From an uncultured Rothia sp. (GTDB lineage: Bacteria; Actinomycetota; Actinomycetes; Actinomycetales; Micrococcaceae), in contig CAMIIO010000003.1 in assembly GCA_946221065.1 (NCBI GenBank), positions 186,001-250,000 on the forward strand: a stretch of 64,000 bases of DNA. The letters run 5' to 3'. The notes under the pieces are model-generated. The model was given only the letters and a program-made list of their open reading frames with translations. It was not told the DNA's origin and made no database searches. Both the position numbers and the translations under genes were made by a program. Below, one piece after another: positions 60,953-64,000 of the stretch (positions are counted from its first letter, which is position 1; the number at the start of each line of letters is the position of its first letter).

Positions 60953-63775
60953 GTGAGTACTACTGATGCAGCTAATGACAACAAGAAGCTTCTACTAATT
61001 GACGGCCACTCTCTAGCGTTTCGTTCGTTCTATGGTTCGCCTGTGGACGTTTTTGTAAACAGTGCCGGTCAACATACCAACGCGGTACACGGCTTCCTTT
61101 CTACTCTTCTGAGTCTGATTAAATCTGAAGAGCCTACGCGTATTATTGCTGCGTTTGACCTTGCCGGCGGCACCTTCCGTACCGAGGAGTATGGGGAGTA
61201 CAAGGGTGGGCGTTCAGAGACTCCCGAAGAGTTTTATGGTCAGATTGAGCTTATTCAACGAGTGTTGGAAGAGCTCAATATCCCGGCAATTACGGTTCCG
61301 CGCTATGAAGCGGACGATATTGTGGCAACCCTGGCTAAGACCGGTGTGGCGCAGGGGTACGAAGTGTTTATTGTCTCCGGCGATCGTGACGCTTTCCAGC
61401 TCATTAATGATCACGTCACAATTTTGTATCCCGTCACTACCGGCCCCACCAAAGGTATTCGCCGTATGGACGCTGCGGCGGTGGAAGAGAAATATAAGGT
61501 TCCCCCTCACCTCTACCCGGACCTTGCCGCGCTGACTGGCGAGCAGGCAGATAATCTGCCGGGCGTTCCGGGTGTTGGGCCAGGATTTGCCGCCAAGTGG
61601 ATCAATGAGTTTGGCGATCTCAACGGCATTATTCAGAACCAGGAGAAAATTAAGGGTAAAAAGGGTGAAGCGCTCCGCGAGCACATCGAGGACGTATTGC
61701 GCAACCGCCGACTGAACCGTTTGGTGGATGATTTGGAGCTACCCGTTGCTCTTGCCGAGACCGAAGATTTTGGGCCACAGAATCCCGAAACGCTCAATGA
61801 TCTGTTTGATGAACTGGAATTTAGCAGTATTCGTAAGCGGACCGAGGAGCTTTTTGCCTCGCTCGCTCAGGCTGCCGCCGTCCAGGTGGATATAACGACT
61901 GCCGACGTCGTTGAGCTGACTGAGTCCGCGCAATTTGAAGAATTTTTGGGGCGGGCTGTTGCTTCTATAACTGACGTTGAGCGTCCCCAGGAGGTGTCGG
62001 ATCGGTTGGCTCAAGCTGTGACCGTCCTTCCTGTTGTAGATGCCGACGCCGTCGAGGTGGGGAATGCCCACGAGCAGGATGTACTGGGCTTGGTATTGCT
62101 GGGAGGAGAAGTCCCTGGCTGGTTGGATTTTAGCCAGTTGAGTGCAGAGTTGGAGGCTTCTGTTGCTACCTGGCTTTCTAATCCTGATGCCACCAAGATA
62201 GTGTATGACGTGAAGCAACAGTACAAATCGCTCGCGGCACGAGGGTTTGCCCTCTCGGGCGTGGTGGAAGACCCGTTGCTGAGCTCCTATGTGTGTGGCC
62301 ATATCCCTACGGCGCGTCGTCGTAGTTTCCGAGCCATGATGGAGGATTTGTGCGATAAATACCTGCACCGCGTATTCCCGGAGGAACAGCCGCAACAGGC
62401 ACAAGGGGAACTTTTTTCCGATGAACCGGCTGTGAATGTTGCCGATATTGCCTTGCAAGCGCGATATATTCAGGAACTTGCCTACGCGCTGGATATGGAT
62501 TTACGTGAGCAGAATCAACTGAAGCTGTACCGAGAGATTGAGCTTCCGCTCGCTACCGTATTGGCCAAGATGGAGATTGCCGGGATTGCGGTGGACTCGG
62601 AGGTGCTTGCTGATCTGAAGGAGTACTACCAGTCCTTTGTGAAGCAGGCAACCGAAGAAGCGTACCGGCTTATCGATTATGAGGTGAACCTGGGCTCCCC
62701 TAAACAGCTACAAAGCGTTCTCTTTGAGGAGCTCGAACTGCCGACTACCCGCAAATTGAAGTCCGGGTACTCTACCGATGCCGAGTCGATGGCTGACTTG
62801 CTCACCAAGGTTAGCCCGGAGTCTAAAGGTGCGCAGTTCTTGATGGCATTACAGATGTATCGTGATTACACCAAGCTGAAGCAAACGGTGGAGGGCTTGC
62901 AGAAGGCTACCGCAGTCGATGGCAGAATCCACACCACTTTCCAGCAAAATGTTGCCGCAACAGGGCGTTTATCTTCCACCGAACCTAACCTGCAGAATAT
63001 CCCGATTCGTACCGAGCAGGGACGGCGTATTCGTGATGCCTTTGTGGTGGATCCGCGAATGATAGACGGCGTGGACTTCACCACCTTAATCACTGCCGAT
63101 TATTCGCAGATTGAAATGCGCATTATGGTTCATCTTGCTCAGGACGAGAAGCTAATTCAGGCGTACAAGGACGGCGAAGACCTGCACCGTTTTGTGGGTT
63201 CGCAGGTGTTCGACGTCGCGCCCGAGGAAGTAACCAGCGAGATGCGCGCGAAGGTGAAAGCCATGTCCTATGGGCTGGCTTACGGGCTGTCGCGTTTTGG
63301 TTTGTCTAAGCAGTTGGGCATCTCGGTAGAAGAAGCCGCTCAATTGACCGTGAATTATTTTAAGCGTTTTGGCAATGTGGGTAGATTCTTGCGTGGCACC
63401 GTAAAGCAAGCGCATAAGGACGGGTACACCGAAACCATGTTCGGTCGTCGCCGTACTCTGGCGGATTTGAATAGCTCAAACCGGCAACGTCGTGATGCCG
63501 CTGAGCGTGCCGCGCTCAACGCACCGATTCAGGGCACTGCGGCGGACATCATGAAGATCGCCATGATTAACGTGGATCGCCGTTTGGATGAGGAAAATCT
63601 GAAGTCTCGCATGTTGCTACAGATTCACGATGAGTTGATTCTGGAAGTAGCTCCGGGGGAGGAGAGCGCCGCTACACAGATTGTGGAAGAGGAAATGTCC
63701 AACGCCGTGCAACTATCTGTACCTATGGATGTGCAGGTAGGTAGCGGTGGGTCCTGGAATGAGGCTGGACACTAG
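60953..63775 (+). CDS. polA: DNA polymerase I
   Basis: Repair and Okazaki-fragment polymerase, 940 residues, GTG start. Residues about 10-300 form the 5'-nuclease domain (LLIDGHSLAFRSFYG, YEADDIVATLA, SGDRDAFQL, GVPGVGPGFAAKW). The middle (about 320-520) is a 3'-5' exonuclease-like domain without the DxE and other metal ligands, so proofreading should be absent, as in related actinobacteria. The polymerase domain has TADYSQIEMRIMVHL, KAMSYGLAYG, NAPIQGTAADIMK and QIHDELILE. In KAMSYG the usual Phe is Tyr. The stop overlaps the next GTG by one base. Confidence 0.96.
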   Translation: MSTTDAANDNKKLLLIDGHSLAFRSFYGSPVDVFVNSAGQHTNAVHGFLSTLLSLIKSEEPTRIIAAFDLAGGTFRTEEYGEYKGGRSETPEEFYGQIELIQRVLEELNIPAITVPRYEADDIVATLAKTGVAQGYEVFIVSGDRDAFQLINDHVTILYPVTTGPTKGIRRMDAAAVEEKYKVPPHLYPDLAALTGEQADNLPGVPGVGPGFAAKWINEFGDLNGIIQNQEKIKGKKGEALREHIEDVLRNRRLNRLVDDLELPVALAETEDFGPQNPETLNDLFDELEFSSIRKRTEELFASLAQAAAVQVDITTADVVELTESAQFEEFLGRAVASITDVERPQEVSDRLAQAVTVLPVVDADAVEVGNAHEQDVLGLVLLGGEVPGWLDFSQLSAELEASVATWLSNPDATKIVYDVKQQYKSLAARGFALSGVVEDPLLSSYVCGHIPTARRRSFRAMMEDLCDKYLHRVFPEEQPQQAQGELFSDEPAVNVADIALQARYIQELAYALDMDLREQNQLKLYREIELPLATVLAKMEIAGIAVDSEVLADLKEYYQSFVKQATEEAYRLIDYEVNLGSPKQLQSVLFEELELPTTRKLKSGYSTDAESMADLLTKVSPESKGAQFLMALQMYRDYTKLKQTVEGLQKATAVDGRIHTTFQQNVAATGRLSSTEPNLQNIPIRTEQGRRIRDAFVVDPRMIDGVDFTTLITADYSQIEMRIMVHLAQDEKLIQAYKDGEDLHRFVGSQVFDVAPEEVTSEMRAKVKAMSYGLAYGLSRFGLSKQLGISVEEAAQLTVNYFKRFGNVGRFLRGTVKQAHKDGYTETMFGRRRTLADLNSSNRQRRDAAERAALNAPIQGTAADIMKIAMINVDRRLDEENLKSRMLLQIHDELILEVAPGEESAATQIVEEEMSNAVQLSVPMDVQVGSGGSWNEAGH

Positions 63776-64000
63776 TGGGGGATGCGTCACCGAGCTGGGA
63801 AACCGTTGCGAATGAGGTGCAATGGGGTGAAGATTACCGCCCTCGCGCGGTGACGATTACCCACCTAGAAATGGTGGAGGCTCCGCAGGGGTGGCCGGCT
63901 GTACCGCCCGCAGGGGTGCGCATTGAGCGAGTTAAGCATGTAACACCCGAGCTAGTTCGCTGGCTGTACTCGGTCGTGGGCGGTCCCTACCGCTGGTATG
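63775..64000 (+). CDS. GNAT-family acetyltransferase, N-terminal part (cut by window edge)
   Basis: GTG 63775 overlaps the polA stop (TAGTG) and the frame stays open to the window end (75 codons). The sequence includes YRPRAVTITHLEMVEAP and LVRWLYSVVGGPYRWY, which resembles the N-terminal region of a group of GNAT N-acetyltransferases with an LY..VG..W(Y/T) motif. The acetyl-CoA-binding part lies outside the window, so the call is moderate. Confidence 0.6.
   Translation, partial: MGDASPSWETVANEVQWGEDYRPRAVTITHLEMVEAPQGWPAVPPAGVRIERVKHVTPELVRWLYSVVGGPYRWY

Overview
The window is a 64 kb piece of an actinobacterial chromosome, most likely from Micrococcaceae and Rothia-like. This is an inference from moderate GC (mid-50s % by eye), actinobacterial marker families (TIGR03085 protein, Trp-operon membrane protein, ANTAR regulator of PdtaR type, HGNTVAAW small membrane protein) and a gene order resembling the def-fmt-rsmB-rpe-rib-his-trp-lgt-pyk-polA spine of Micrococcaceae. 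No prophage, insertion sequence, transposase, CRISPR array or rRNA gene was seen. Both window edges cut genes: aconitase at the left, a GNAT acetyltransferase at the right.

Layout. 0-12.5 kb: acnA (partial), mug, a secreted Trp-rich C39-like protein, an orphan DNA methyltransferase, dxs, a Rieske lipoprotein, an RNase D-like protein, msrB, a membrane-anchored alpha/beta hydrolase, a YbaK-like deacylase and a ZapE-like ATPase. 12.7-14.4 kb: two tRNA groups (Gly-Cys-Val, then Gly-Val) flanking a frameshifted lipoprotein gene. 14.5-21.3 kb: a PD-(D/E)XK nuclease-like protein, def-fmt-rsmB, an unrecognised 617-residue membrane protein and rpe. 21.3-26 kb: a biotin operon bioA-bioF-P450-bioD preceded by a BioQ-like palindrome. 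26-28 kb: a TPR protein and an ornithine cyclodeaminase homologue. 28-32.7 kb: an FMN riboswitch followed by pnuX-ribD-ribE/ribB fusion-ribA-ribH. 32.9-38 kb: a ThrE exporter, a sulfur-amino-acid PLP enzyme and an amino-acid ABC importer. 38-42.5 kb: hisE-hisG-hisF, a phosphatase-family membrane protein, a TIGR03085 protein and hisI. 42.5-49.1 kb: trpE, a Trp-operon membrane protein, a small membrane protein, trpC-trpB-trpA, lgt. 49.4-53.7 kb: an M20 amidohydrolase, a frameshifted AbgT transporter and two flavoproteins. 54.1-64 kb: pyk, thiC with a TPP riboswitch, tRNA-Leu, the ANTAR regulator, a small membrane protein, a dicarboxylate symporter, a thioesterase, polA and the partial GNAT gene.

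How it fits together: the window is dominated by biosynthesis of cofactors (riboflavin, biotin, thiamine precursor, isoprenoids) and amino acids (His, Trp). Control is visible at the RNA level (FMN and TPP riboswitches) and at DNA level (BioQ-like operator). Bidirectional terminator hairpins separate most convergent genes. Two families of long palindromic repeats sit immediately after stop codons at five intergenic sites.

The most notable observations are the P450-containing biotin operon, the riboflavin synthase-DHBP synthase fusion, the unknown membrane protein translationally coupled to rpe, a homopolymer frameshift in abgT, a frameshifted lipoprotein, and the two palindromic repeat families. 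No clearly new multi-gene system was established.
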